Shown here: positions 48,901 to 59,204 of the stretch, in pieces | Layout of the letters: every line of letters begins with the position of its first letter | Numbering within the stretch: the stretch's first letter is position 1 | Origin: Beroe forskalii | Lineage: Eukaryota; Ctenophora; Nuda; Beroida; Beroidae | Length of the DNA: 64,000 nt | Assembly (NCBI GenBank): GCA_011033025.1 | Contig: WFMF01000106.1 | Location: forward strand, 62,001-126,000 | Direction of reading: 5' to 3' | Translations under genes and position numbers: made by a program | The notes under the pieces: generated by a model | Told to the model about the DNA's origin: nothing | Seen by the model: the letters and a program-made list of their open reading frames with translations, nothing else | Database searches by the model: none

Positions 48901-51900
48901 GGAGGGAAATTAAGCGCCTGCATACAGGAACAATGGACAAACAAGAGTTATGCTGGCAGGCGCAATTCTTGTTTTCAATTGAACAGGGTTAAATTTTACT
49001 AGGATTTTCCTAAAACTTTGAACATCAAAATCCAATGTCTTATCTATAAAGGTGTATGGGTATACTACAAACATAACAAATTACTGAATATCGATTTTCT
49101 AATTCAAAGATTGACATAAGAGGCGGAAGAGACTAAACTGTGAATCATCAGCGGTTACCCTACAGTTGTAAGGTCTCCCTGCCATCTGCGATGTAGATGT
49201 ACCATCAGCAGGTGACAAGGGAAACAGAGGGGTTTCGGCCCACGTACCCCTCACAGCTTACAACTGCAAGGCTGGGCCACCCAGGACTCCGGATTCCTTA
49301 GCAACACAGTTTAGAGGGAAGGGTGAGGAAAAGGAAAGAGTTCAAAAGAAAGCTAAAAATTAAGTCTAGTTAGACAGAAATTTATCATGAAATTCACCTT
49401 TTTTAAAGTTAAATAAATCAAAAAACATGATTTTAGTTGTAAATTTATGCAAAATAATGAAAATTAGAACTATGAAAATAAAAATTTGCTGATGTAAATT
49501 TTGGAGCCCCCTTAGTTTTAAAAAGTCCCCCCCCTAGTAAAAATATAGGGGGAGGGGGAGGGGGTTTGCCCTCCCTAGCTCAAAAAAGTGTGTAATGGCA
49601 TGGCTTCTTAATGTGAATGGTGAAGGTATATTGGAAAAATACCCAACTTAAATTTTTCTGAAAGAATTGGCTTGGCCCTCCCGGCCTCCCACACCCAAAA
49701 TTTTGACATCTTATATATAAAGTAGGTAATTCACACGTGAATAATGTTTGTCTGTACTCTGTACGGGCACACACCATTAAATTTGAGCTTGCCAAGAAAT
49801 TATCAAGAGAAAGGAAAGAGGTGTCGTTGCTATGGAAACCAAGTTTGTGCACGTGCAGATTATAATCAGTTCTATGCAAGTGCTTTCTATTATGCTATGA
49901 CTCTTAAATGCTGTGCTACATAGTTTTTGAAAATTTGATGGTTTTTTACTTCAACGTCAAGATATATCAAGATGGAGCATAGTTTGAATAACGGGGGATA
50001 ATCCAGATAGATTGTTGTCAAAAATTATTACGGACATTACATTCACGCTGAGCACCTCAGCGTGAATATTAATGTCCGCGATACTTATGTCCATGATTTT
50101 CAGGTCCGTGAAAATTAAGTCCGGTATTTCCTCCTAAAATTTCAACGATAGAGATGCAAAATTTCTGACTGAAAGCACAAAGAATAAAATTTTGAACGAA
50201 ATTATACTTCTTTTTCATGATTTGTACCTGCAATATGGAAATTTATCATATTAATTAGTAAGAAATATTCAAGTATTCAAATCGTGGAAGAAAATGGGGA
50301 AAATCAAGCCGATAATTTTGAAGTTTTCTTGAATTTTAAAGTGGCTGGATGGAGCATGAATACTGAATATTAATGTCCATGAAGTTTTAGGTCCGTGAAA
50401 CTAAAGTCTGTGATAATTATGTCCTATAAGATTGGGGGGGGGATGAAGCCCAAAAAAAACCAAGCCCCACCCTACTTTTCCGATTCTTGGGCTAGGTTTT
50501 TTTTGGTTTTTTTTAGGTTTTTTTTGGTTTTTTTGGGTTACATTTTATTAATTTCTAGCACCTTTCCAAACGATTTTTAGGTTAAAATTCGATTGTTTTA
50601 TGATGTCTACCATAAAACTGTAGATCCACAGGAGCTTGGTATGTAGCCTAAACAACCTATAATTGTGTAAGTTACTGAATATAATTGAATATTTTCACTC
50701 ATCTAATCGTTCTGAAATTGGTCCTTAACTCCTTACACTGGAGTCTGGTGGGTACTTTTTCCAGGTCAGGTCCAATCGAGCTTAGTCTAAGGGGTCATAT
50801 TACTGTTCTAGGACATAAATGTTTATCAAAAGCTGTTTGAACATGGTCCTTATTATAGAGTTATGAGCTTATCTGAGCTTCTTGTCAATTGTATTTTATG
50901 TACATACTTAGGCTGATCCTCAGGTTTATTGTTCCTGCTTTATTGAGTCCTGGAAGACCTTTTTTGGGCCTAACATTCCTCCCTGCTGAACCAAGACAAT
51001 CATATCCTAACACTACCTGACTGAGTGAGACCCTAACCCCTGGGGATACTTTACAGAACCTTTTCTGGCCCTTAATTTTGAGCATATTATAACTAAAGGC
51101 ATATACATCGCAACATTATTACCAGAAGGTGCAGCGCTAGCCCTGTATGGAGCCCTACGGTTTTCAGTTCCTTGTTTAATGAGCCATGCTGCTAGGACAT
51201 CCACCACATTCAGCCAGGCAAGAGTCTTGCCTGGCTGAATGTGGTGGATGTCCTAGCTGCATGGCTCTCTCCACTCCAGCATGGTTCTCTCCACTCCAGC
51301 ATGGACATAAGTCGCATATTATATACCGCCAGTACACAGGAAATATTTCTTTTTGCTTTGGAGGGTAGGTGAATCAAGGGCAAAACTGCACTTGGCAAAC
51401 CCTTACCAACCCCAGAGAAAATTTGACTGACCTTTTCCTGATACCTATTTGACGTTTCACTTACCCCTAGCAAAGAAGTTAAAACCTGGTGACCTTCTTG
51501 CCTCTTCTGACTTCTGCAATAGTGGTCCTTCATGACCATTGGCTGACTTCATGCTGAACCTTGGCTGTCCCTTAATAACAACTGAATGAGTGATTATCTG
51601 ATGTCTTGATTGTCCTCACTCAACTTCTTCCCTCAAAAGCCTTTTGATCCCATAGTAGCATGGCGACCCGTTGCTTAACCTTGTCTAACTCCTGGATCCT
51701 TCTGACCATTACAGTACCTTGATATTGGACAATAATAAGTGACTGTCTCCCTGGCGACCCTTGGCTATCCTTTGAAATGGTGACTTTTCCAAAACACCTT
51801 GTTGATCTCAGATGACACTAGTCTGAACTTTATCAGCCATGAGCAAACCAGTGAGCCCTAAGAAACCCCCTGGTTCACTAGCACTTGGCAGTTTGCAGGG

Positions 51901-54537
51901 CCCTATGTCCTTATTTCAGCACTGAGTGGCCCCCCTGGCCTGAAGTGATTCAAGTCTGACCACTATTAACCCCCTGCTGATCATGCTGGCTGACCCTCGG
52001 CAACTCTTGAGCAGTGCTTTGCTGATAGTTCACCAAAACAATGCCTTAATGTACTGATTATGTCATATAAAACACCACAAATCCACCCAAAACATCGATA
52101 AAAACTAACGAATATTGTTTGAAACTATAGTAATATCAATAACAACACATTAATAGCATCAACAATCCATATTGGCATGAAAAAGTCAAAATTTTTGAAA
52201 AAAACCTAACCCAAAAAAAACCAAAAAATACCAAAAAAAACCAAAAAATACCAAAAAAAACCAAAAAAAAACCAAGGCCCACCCTACTTTTCCGATTCTT
52301 GGGCTAGGTTTTTTTGGTTTTTTTTGGGCTTCATCCCCCCCAAGATTAAGGTATGTATCCATTTATATATTATTCTAGCAGGCCCAACGGGCCTGCTAGT
52401 TATTTCATAATAAATTTTGGTCATACTAGTTGATGATGATCCAACACCAGCAAAAACTTTATAATTGTATAGTGTATTATATATATCTCAAGTGTCAAAA
52501 TCAAACATCATTAATAAGGGAAATTATAGGGGTAACTGACAAGGGATCGTTCACATATTAAGCGGTTACATGTCGAAGTGGTGACCGTATACCGCAACTT
52601 ACATGGTCGAGGCGACAGCCGAGACTGTGTAAGTTGGATAATGGACGAGGCGTGCCGAGTTCATTATCGAAGGTATACAATCACAGCTGAGATCATGGAA
52701 CCGGATTATACCCCGACCGGAAACAGCTGGGACCTACTATTTTCTGACCAAACAACAGTATTTCTTCCCACTCGGGTCTGACGACCCTCGTCCGGATTCA
52801 TCGCTTAAATAGATTTTTGAGTGCTCCTTTATAAAATCAAATTTCATTTTAAGCTTTTTTGCACTGCTATTCAGTGGAGACCGTATAACCAAACTTACAC
52901 GGTCGCTAAAACAAGCTCGGGAGGGGTATAATATTACGTAATCAATTTTTGGCCATTTTCAACCCCCCTCCCTCCCCCTCGTGATCAAACGTAATCAAAG
53001 CCCAACCCCCCTCTCTTGAGGAGAATATTACGTAATCATGGCTAACCACCCCCCCACCTTTTTGAGTACTAGAAAATGAAGAAAATGGACAGTGTCAATA
53101 CTTTAAAATTGACTATGTTTCAACTTTGGAAAAATTTTCGAAGATATTAAGGTAATTTTTAAAAAAATAGTACTGAAAAATGGTGCTTTTGAGTAATGGT
53201 TATCTGAAAATTTTGCTAAAAATACCGAGAATTCGTGGCAAAAAATCTCAAAAATTGTGTCAAAAATTGTAAATTTTGATTACATAATCAACCACCAAAC
53301 CCCCCTCCCCCTCCCCGTAATCAAACGTAATCATTTGAAAACGAGTTAGAGATCGTTGGTCCAGCCCCCGGCTAAATATTTCACAATGTTTAACTTGGCA
53401 ACCCTGTGACCTCTTTCGCCAGAACCGGTTTCAGATAGGAAGTCAGATCAAGTGGTCTAGCCAGCCCTTGGTGCAATTTTATTTGTTAATGCCTGTTACC
53501 TTTCGCCAGAGGTAAGAGTGTTTTTTAACACTCGAGTGTCCTAGTAGAGTTCGAACGGCACATGAAGAGAGTGTTTCTAAACACTCGTGCGAAGTAGAGT
53601 TCGAAAAGCACCTTTCATGCCCCCGACAAGCCTTCTGAACCGGTACTCAATTCTTTTCAGAGCTAGCTAGTATTTTGGAATTAAACCCTTCATTCATTAT
53701 TTCGTTGTTTGTTAAATCGTTAGTTGAACAGATGCTATGTCAGTGATGGCCTAGACGGTTTAGTATTATCATGGACGCTAACTAAGCTTACCAGGTCCCA
53801 TCTGTTCTTGTCCATACTTTCGGCATTCATAGTTTCCTGACTTTAAGGCCATTTTACGTAAGCGTTATGCAATGATGATTTGATATTGAGTTAGAGATCG
53901 TTGGTCCAGCCCCCGGCTAAATATTTCACAACTCCCCCTCCCCCTAGGTGATTACGTAAAATGTGAACGATCCCCAACTGTAAAATCTTAAAATCAATCA
54001 TATGTTGGTTGACTTTTTGCAAAAAGTCTACCTAACAATATCAGGGACCAAAAAAGTTTAGGTTTGAAAGCCTTAAAATTGGTCAGCATTGACAAAAGTA
54101 TTTAAATGAAATTACAATTATGGTACTTGAGCCCTATCCCAGTTTAATATTAGTTACTTCAAAATGCAAGCTTTTTCAAACACTTGAATATTTTGAAATA
54201 CTTTATGTAATGCTATGCAATTTACATAAACGTTATCTCATTCAGTTACAAAGGTCAACCTTCATAATTTCAGAAAGTATGTGAATTGGATCATCTTGAC
54301 CAGAGCATAAGGTATCAACAGTTGATGCACCTGCTAGAGAAAAGTTCAATTTACACTGGTTTTCTTCTTGAAAGAATTAAGGCTGAAGAGGAAGCAAAAA
54401 AACGCAATGATGAAAAAATCATATCCAAATCTAACCCATCTACAGCTAATGAAACTGCTGATCAAAGCACTGGTAAAAGAAGGGGTCGCTCAAGCAAACG
54501 AAAAAAGCCTGATATATCTGATGTTATAGATAAAGAG
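45650..54537 (+). CDS. HELLS: LSH/HELLS-like chromatin helicase, N-terminal exons only
   Basis: Exons 45650-45922 (91 codons, with an in-frame TGA shortly upstream of the ATG) and 54274-54537 (88 codons) join in phase 0. The second reads HLDQSIRYQQLMHLLEKSS, YTGFLLERIKAEEEAKKR and RRGRSSKRKKPDISDVI, which aligns with human HELLS [20 protein letters not shown] and its basic RKRGRE...NISEVMSKE segment. HELLS is a SNF2 remodeller acting in DNA methylation and heterochromatin. No helicase motif (RWYQVEG, DEMGLGKT) is found before the next gene, so either the rest is elsewhere, this is a partial duplicate, or the assembly joins two loci. Confidence 0.72.
47655..47775 (+). repeat. 15-bp tandem repeat
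   Basis: Seven or eight units of AGCATTCGGAAAAAC with small changes. Gives a short open frame (GKTAF repeats) that need not be coding. Confidence 0.7.
48215..48300 (+). repeat. 22-bp repeat with ACGTCA in each unit
   Basis: Four units of GTGGTGTAAAAACGTCATAA plus AA. Each holds the cAMP-response-element-like core ACGTCA. Confidence 0.85.
50434..52341. mobile_element. 1.9-kb non-autonomous DNA transposon
   Basis: Ends are GGGGGGGATGAAGCCCAAA on the left and the complement on the right, bordered by AAGATT on both sides. Next to each end is a block with CTTTTCCGATTCTTGGGCTA. No transposase. Contains the 87-bp palindrome at 51181-51267. Confidence 0.75.
51181..51267. repeat. 87-bp near-perfect palindrome
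   Basis: Arms 51181-51223 and 51225-51267 (43 bp each) are complementary except for one position, round a single central base. It starts GAGCCATGCTGCTAGGACAT. Confidence 0.92.
52542..53975. mobile_element. DNA transposon with GGGATCGTTCACAT ends
   Basis: Left end AGGGATCGTTCACATATTA; the complement of the right end reads GGGGATCGTTCACATTTTA. Flanks AACTGACA and AACTGTAA are an imperfect 8-bp pair. Inside are several TTACGTAATCA motifs and one inserted copy (53343-53936) of the 540-bp repeat. No transposase seen. Confidence 0.65.
53343..53936 (-). repeat. 540-bp repeat, single unit plus overlap (inverted)
   Basis: Reads as the complement of the tandem array at 59205. It holds one full unit plus about 45 bp, so GAGATCGTTGGTCCAGCCCC occurs at both its ends. 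Confidence 0.88.
54274..54537 (+). CDS. HELLS: HELLS-like exon 2
   Basis: Acceptor atttcag; encodes KVCELDHLDQSIRYQQLM to DVIDKE; donor GAG/gtttgt. This exon carries the recognisable HELLS similarity. Confidence 0.8.
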
Positions 54538-54607
54538 GTTTGTTGTTATCAGAATTGTTTTGTTTTTCTTTGTTAAATTTTCCATTTTTTCGTTGTGCAA
54601 AGAGTGT

Positions 54608-54640
54608 AATAAGCGGTTACATGTCGAAGTGGTGACCGTT
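54608..54640 (+). repeat. Short repeat shared with 52558
   Basis: AAGCGGTTACATGTCGAAGT plus GGTGACCGT is identical at 52558-52588 and here, then the sequences diverge. Confidence 0.7.
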
Positions 54641-54646
54641 ACGGTC

Positions 54647-54735
54647 AATTTGCCCTTCTTTCGCAGGGTGCCCTGCTTTGCCCTGCTTTTTGCCCTGCTT
54701 TGCAAACCGAGCCCTGCTTTAGCAGGGCAAATCAG
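54647..54735. repeat. CAGGGCAAA hairpin, copy 2
   Basis: The same CCCTGC-rich hairpin as at 27296-27390. Confidence 0.78.
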
Positions 54736-55084
54736 TCCGAAAGGTACCCATATTTTCATTGGAATAAGATAATCAAATCCATGAGTTGGAAAGATAAATG
54801 CACACTTGATTATTATACCTGTAAGCTGATTCAGTGATTCATTAATCAATCATTGCTTCATTAGGATTACAAGCATCTTCATTGATAGCTTCATTGAATT
54901 GATGCAAAGTTGTGTATTTTTTAAACAAGGAAATGCTGAAGATTCTTGAAGAGGTTGGTATCGGCACTATTTCAATTTTTAAAAAGTACTTATATTGGTA
55001 TGGAAGTTAGTAGAGTTAAAAAAGTATTCTTAGCAGGATGAGCATAAGTGTCTTTTCAAAAACATACCTAATGCCCAAAGTGGT

Positions 55085-55440
55085 TGGTGTAACTGGTGGT
55101 TCAGAAAGGTACCCATAATTGATAAGTGTAACTGTTGGTTCAGAAAGGTGAACCCATAAGTGGATGGTGTAACTGGTGGTTCAGAAAGGTACCAATAATT
55201 GGACGGTGTAACGGGTGGTTCCGAAAAGTACTCATTATTGGTTGGTGTAACTGCTGGTTCAGAAAGATACCCATAATTGGTTGGTGTAACTGGTTGTTTA
55301 GAAATATACCCATAATTGGTTCTAAAAAGGTACTACAGTATAATTGGTTGGTTTAACTGGTGGTTCACAAAGGTACCAATAATTGGTTCGTTTAACTGGT
55401 TGTTCAAAAGTACCCATAAAGCCATAATTGGTTGGTGTAA
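55085..55440. repeat. GGTTCAGAAAGGTACCC minisatellite, copy 2
   Basis: About nine units of 35-40 bp (AATTGGTTGGTGTAACTGGT, then GGTTCAGAAAGGTACCCAT). On the minus strand its left units are read as the C-terminus of the small membrane protein gene. Confidence 0.88.
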
Positions 55441-56079
55441 CTGGTGCATCAAGACTTTCATTCTTAATCTCAAAGTAATCCAATGCTTCAAGAGCTAAAC
55501 ATGCTGTAGAATTGAATCTATATGTCAAGTTTTGAACACTTTCTGCAGCTGATGTATTATGGACCTTCAACTGTAAAATGGATTTACTGGTATAAGTGCT
55601 GGTGCTCACTGCTCATAGGTCAAAAGCTAAATGTCGAAAGGTGCAGCTGCAAATGGCTGGGCATAGATTGAATTTGTAACTAACATTAATAACTTCTTGA
55701 AACAATTCAACTTGGATATTCTTCAATTAACTTCATCAATCTACAGGTATGATATTTGAGCTATTGTATATCAATGAAATTGAGTGAAGAATTTGTACTG
55801 AACTCACATCTCTGAGCCAAGAAGAGAATATCGAAAATTATGCATTCTACTATGGAGCTTATAAACAATCATCTGACACCAACCACCACACCCACACAAT
55901 CCAAAAGCTAAGCAAGGAAAATGAAATTATATTACCTGCTGGAGTGAATCTTCCTGTGCTCTTCTCTCATGTGGAAGTTCAATTGCAGAATACTGCAGTC
56001 TAATCATCATGTACACTACCAGAAGAGAAAATGTAGTCACTAGTGTCACTAACTGGCTCTTATTTTGCACATGATACAT
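55322..56079 (-). CDS. Small type II membrane protein, two exons, family not recognised
   Basis: Minus strand. Exon 1 (55936-56079): MYHVQNKSQ, then a hydrophobic anchor LVTLVTTFSLLVVYMMI and YSAIELPHERRAQEDSLQQ, ending at CAG/gtaata. Exon 2 (55322-55570) after attttacag: LKVHNTSAAESVQNLTYRF, NSTACLALEALDYFEIKNES, then a tail of NYGF/PPVKPTNY repeats encoded by the minisatellite, and a stop. About 130 residues, with a short cytosolic N-terminus, one membrane helix and a luminal part with four N-glycosylation sites (NTS, NLT, NST, NES). I do not know the family. It lies on the opposite strand just after HELLS-like exon 2. Confidence 0.5.
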
Positions 56080-57092
56080 CTTCGAAATTAACAAATATAT
56101 TTAAACACTCTTCACTGTACCTACTTACTTCGTACCCTAAGATAACTTTCCATATTTTCATTCTATCTTTCTCCCAAAAGGCTCTCCATTTACAACATTA
56201 ATAAAAGTAAATAGTAATTCATCATTTTTAATGGGTTCTTTCGTAATATCAAGTGAATGAGATTTTATGAATGAAACTCAATGTTGATATTGACTATAAC
56301 TTTGATATCAAAAATCATACTTTTCAAAAACTCCAATGATAGTCAAATACTTCAAAATATCTCAAAAGTGCGGCAAGCCTTCAAAATAGATCATGTATCA
56401 CAATAAATTAAAAATCAATTAGATCTGAGGCGCATCAAATGGAATTGGTCGATCGATCAACTTCATTTGATCGATGGATGTGTATTAAATAGGAAAGTAA
56501 ACAAAATATTTAAGTAAACAAAATATTTTATTGATCTCCAAAATGTACAATAACACGCACACACAAAGATGGATGAAGACATAACTTTACCCTTAAATAC
56601 TTAAATAGTTATACCAACACAATTTCTTATACTCAGATAAATCTTAAAGTAAAGGATTTGGAATTCATCAAATTTAATAAATTTCATAATTTAATTACTA
56701 ACCTAAAATTTTGACAAGGTAGGGAAAGTTTTAGTAGGATATTGTACTTGTTATTAGAAGTCTGTTGTTTTACGGACAATGTTTCAGTAGGTAGGTTATG
56801 TTCATCAGGCCAGTTGTGGCCTATTTAAATGAAGTTTGACTTGACATATCTGCTTGATGTCATGGTATTGAGAACTCTTGAACTTGGTCTGTTGCACAAA
56901 GGAGAATGAGCCTAGACCCCTTTGTGGGGCACATATCTTATGACGTAGCATTAAAATATGCACCTTGAGGCACACCAAGTGAATAGAGAAATCAATTAAT
57001 GTCACTTACATGAAGTTTATAATGAAGCTATTTAAAACTGGTCTAATGATTTTGACTAACAATCATGGTTGAATTGACCAATTTCCTTTCAG

Positions 57093-57217
57093 AGGACTTT
57101 TCGATAAGTGTTGCAGTATCTGTGGCTGGAGAAAGGACACAGTGGCTATGCTTAAAAGAGTGCCCCAGGGGACCACCTGCAACACCAATCACAGCCCATG
57201 TTTATATCGTCATTTAG
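57093..57217 (+). CDS. Possible coding exon, unrecognised
   Basis: Follows a good acceptor (atttcctttcag). The frame reads EDFSISVAVSVAGERTQWL, CLKECPRGPPATPITAHVYI and V, then a stop at 57215. Protein-like composition, but no known family and no partner exon. Confidence 0.28.
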
Positions 57218-57559
57218 TCATAATATATTTTCAAGAGTATATAATATTAATTTAATAGACATCCATGTCTATAGCTCTCAAATAAAGCCTCATCATGTAC
57301 GACTCATCATATACGACTTTCATGTAAAAACTCTCATAATTCACAACTCCCATTACAACATGAAAGTTGATGTGCTGTTTGTTTTCAAGAGCTTCTTGTT
57401 CGTTCCCTGTACCTTACAACACACTTTAATTGAAACCTATGAAAGTTTGTCTTTCAAGACATAATACAAACTTATTAAGTCACCCCAAGTCACCCAAATC
57501 GTGGTCATTCCTGTATTATAGAACCCTCATTAGCCTAATTTCTGTGGTAGATAGAATTA

Positions 57560-58440
57560 TCTAGAGAATGTAAACGTTGGCGTTGACCTTTGCTCATTCA
57601 GGTTCAATTTCATCAGCGAGAGATTCGGCAAATTCGATAAAGTTACTTTTACACCAATTTTCCAAGTTCTGATCCTGGGCAGACAACAGAGAATTCCTCA
57701 ACAGAGATTTAATGAGATTTTCATCATTCTCAAATCCTATATTTCTAACTGTTTTCCTAAGGTTATTCCACAGCCATGGTGCTTTATATAAAAAGTATAT
57801 AGATGGCTCTGGTGTTAATAAACGGTTATTATTTCGTATTGAAATACTAAGAGCCTGGTATAGAGGACCAGGCTCTTTAGATTGTACTATCTTTACAAGT
57901 TCCATAATAGATCTCAAGCGATATATGTTTTGAACAGTAAGTAGTTTATGTCTCATAAATAGTGGCTTGGATGTTTCTCTACTGTAGAATTCCCCACCAA
58001 GCTTTTGTTCAGCAAAAGGACGAGCACGCACACAGGTACGAAATTTTTCTAAAAAGGCTTCAGTGTCACCAAAAATAATCCGTATGCATTTCTTCTGGGT
58101 ACGAAATATAGATTCTATGTTGCTAAGTGCCACACCACCCCAGACTGAGATTGCATAACTTAGGTGTGACTCAAATAAAGAATGGTAAATTTGCTTATGC
58201 AATTTTTCTGGTAGCGAGTTTACAATGCGGTAAATTCTCCCACAAGCACTTTTAAGAGTTTTGTTGAGTTTAGCAATGTGAGGTTTCCAAGAGAGATTTT
58301 CATCCAAAACCACACCCAAAAATTTTGTCTCATTAACTTTTTTAATTATTTTTCCATTTATAGTAAGATTAAGTTCACCTTGGTCAGGGTTACTCTTTTT
58401 CCTTTGAGCTAGTAGGGTAACAACTAAATATTGCTCATTT
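57560..58440 (-). mobile_element. LINE 3' fragment (minus strand)
   Basis: ORF at 57594-58319 plus in-frame sequence upstream: LNLTINGKIIKKVNETKFLG, VVLDENLSWKPHIAKLNK, SLFESHLSYAISVWGG and PWLWNNLRKTVRNIGF, the post-ADD thumb and C-terminal domain of a Jockey/CR1-type reverse transcriptase. A different family from copies A-C. The 241-codon frame is intact, so the insertion is fairly recent; 5' truncated. Confidence 0.8.
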
Positions 58441-59204
58441 AAACACGATTCAAATCATTAGGTACCAGTCAAACACATCATTCATTTAAATGGAGTTGAT
58501 CGATCGACGAATTCCATTCAATTGACCAACGATCGTTACAGGCGCCTTAAGAAAACATGTCATAAAAACTAAAAAATACAATTCATTTCAGAAAATTTAT
58601 CCTGAGAGTTCCAAACAAAGCAAATGGTTTTGAAAAACTCAATCACGTGTAATGAAGAATCAAAGAAAATCGATTTTGATCATAAGGTCATAACAAAGGT
58701 AGAATAAATAAGAATACTGGCTTCTAAAATCTAATGTTAAATTTCAATTTTGATATAATAGCATTCATAGCAATACAATGAATATCATTCATCAATTTGA
58801 ACACGTATAGCTCATTTTCTTTTCATTGCCCCAATCAGGATGGTCCTGCACCTGGCTGTTTTCTGCGCCGCTTGTGACAAATGTACAATTCTGAATTATG
58901 ACAACTTAAAATTTTAAAAAATCAGATGTTCAAGCTTTGAAAGAATTTCAAATCTTCATCACAATGTTGGTATCTCACCACGTTCTTCCCTAGCTAGTAT
59001 GACATCGGGATAGCTGGGACATCAGGAGGAAGAAGGATTATCGGGACAGTAGTGCGGTAGGCGGAGGAAGGAAGAACACAAGGAGAAACTCTACTTCCAT
59101 TAGAGGAGTTTGTACCCCAGTGGGGTAAGTTAAGTCGTTATCGTGTAAAGTAGTTTGTTCGTCTGTTGGTTATTCCTTGAATCAATGATATTCATATACG
59201 ATAT

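Larger units (their letters stand above)
45923..54273 (+). other. 8.35-kb intron of the HELLS-like gene
   Basis: Between the two exons lie: undefined dispersed repeats (46080-46440 and 47240-47590, the latter ending in a TAA repeat), a 15-bp repeat (47655-47775), a 22-bp repeat (48215-48300), a possible SINE-like segment (49150-49320), two inverted-repeat transposons (50434-52341 and 52542-53975) and a unit of the 540-bp repeat. I see no coding sequence in it. Confidence 0.6.
56427..58556. mobile_element. Possible 2.1-kb element with ATCGATCGA-rich inverted ends
   Basis: The left block (GGCGCATCAAATGGAATTGG, then TCGATCGATCAAC) and the complement of the right block at about 58480-58556 (GGCGCCTGTAACGATCGTTG ... 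GTCGATCGATCAAC) are inverted relatives. The LINE 3' end on the minus strand lies between them. Confidence 0.45.
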
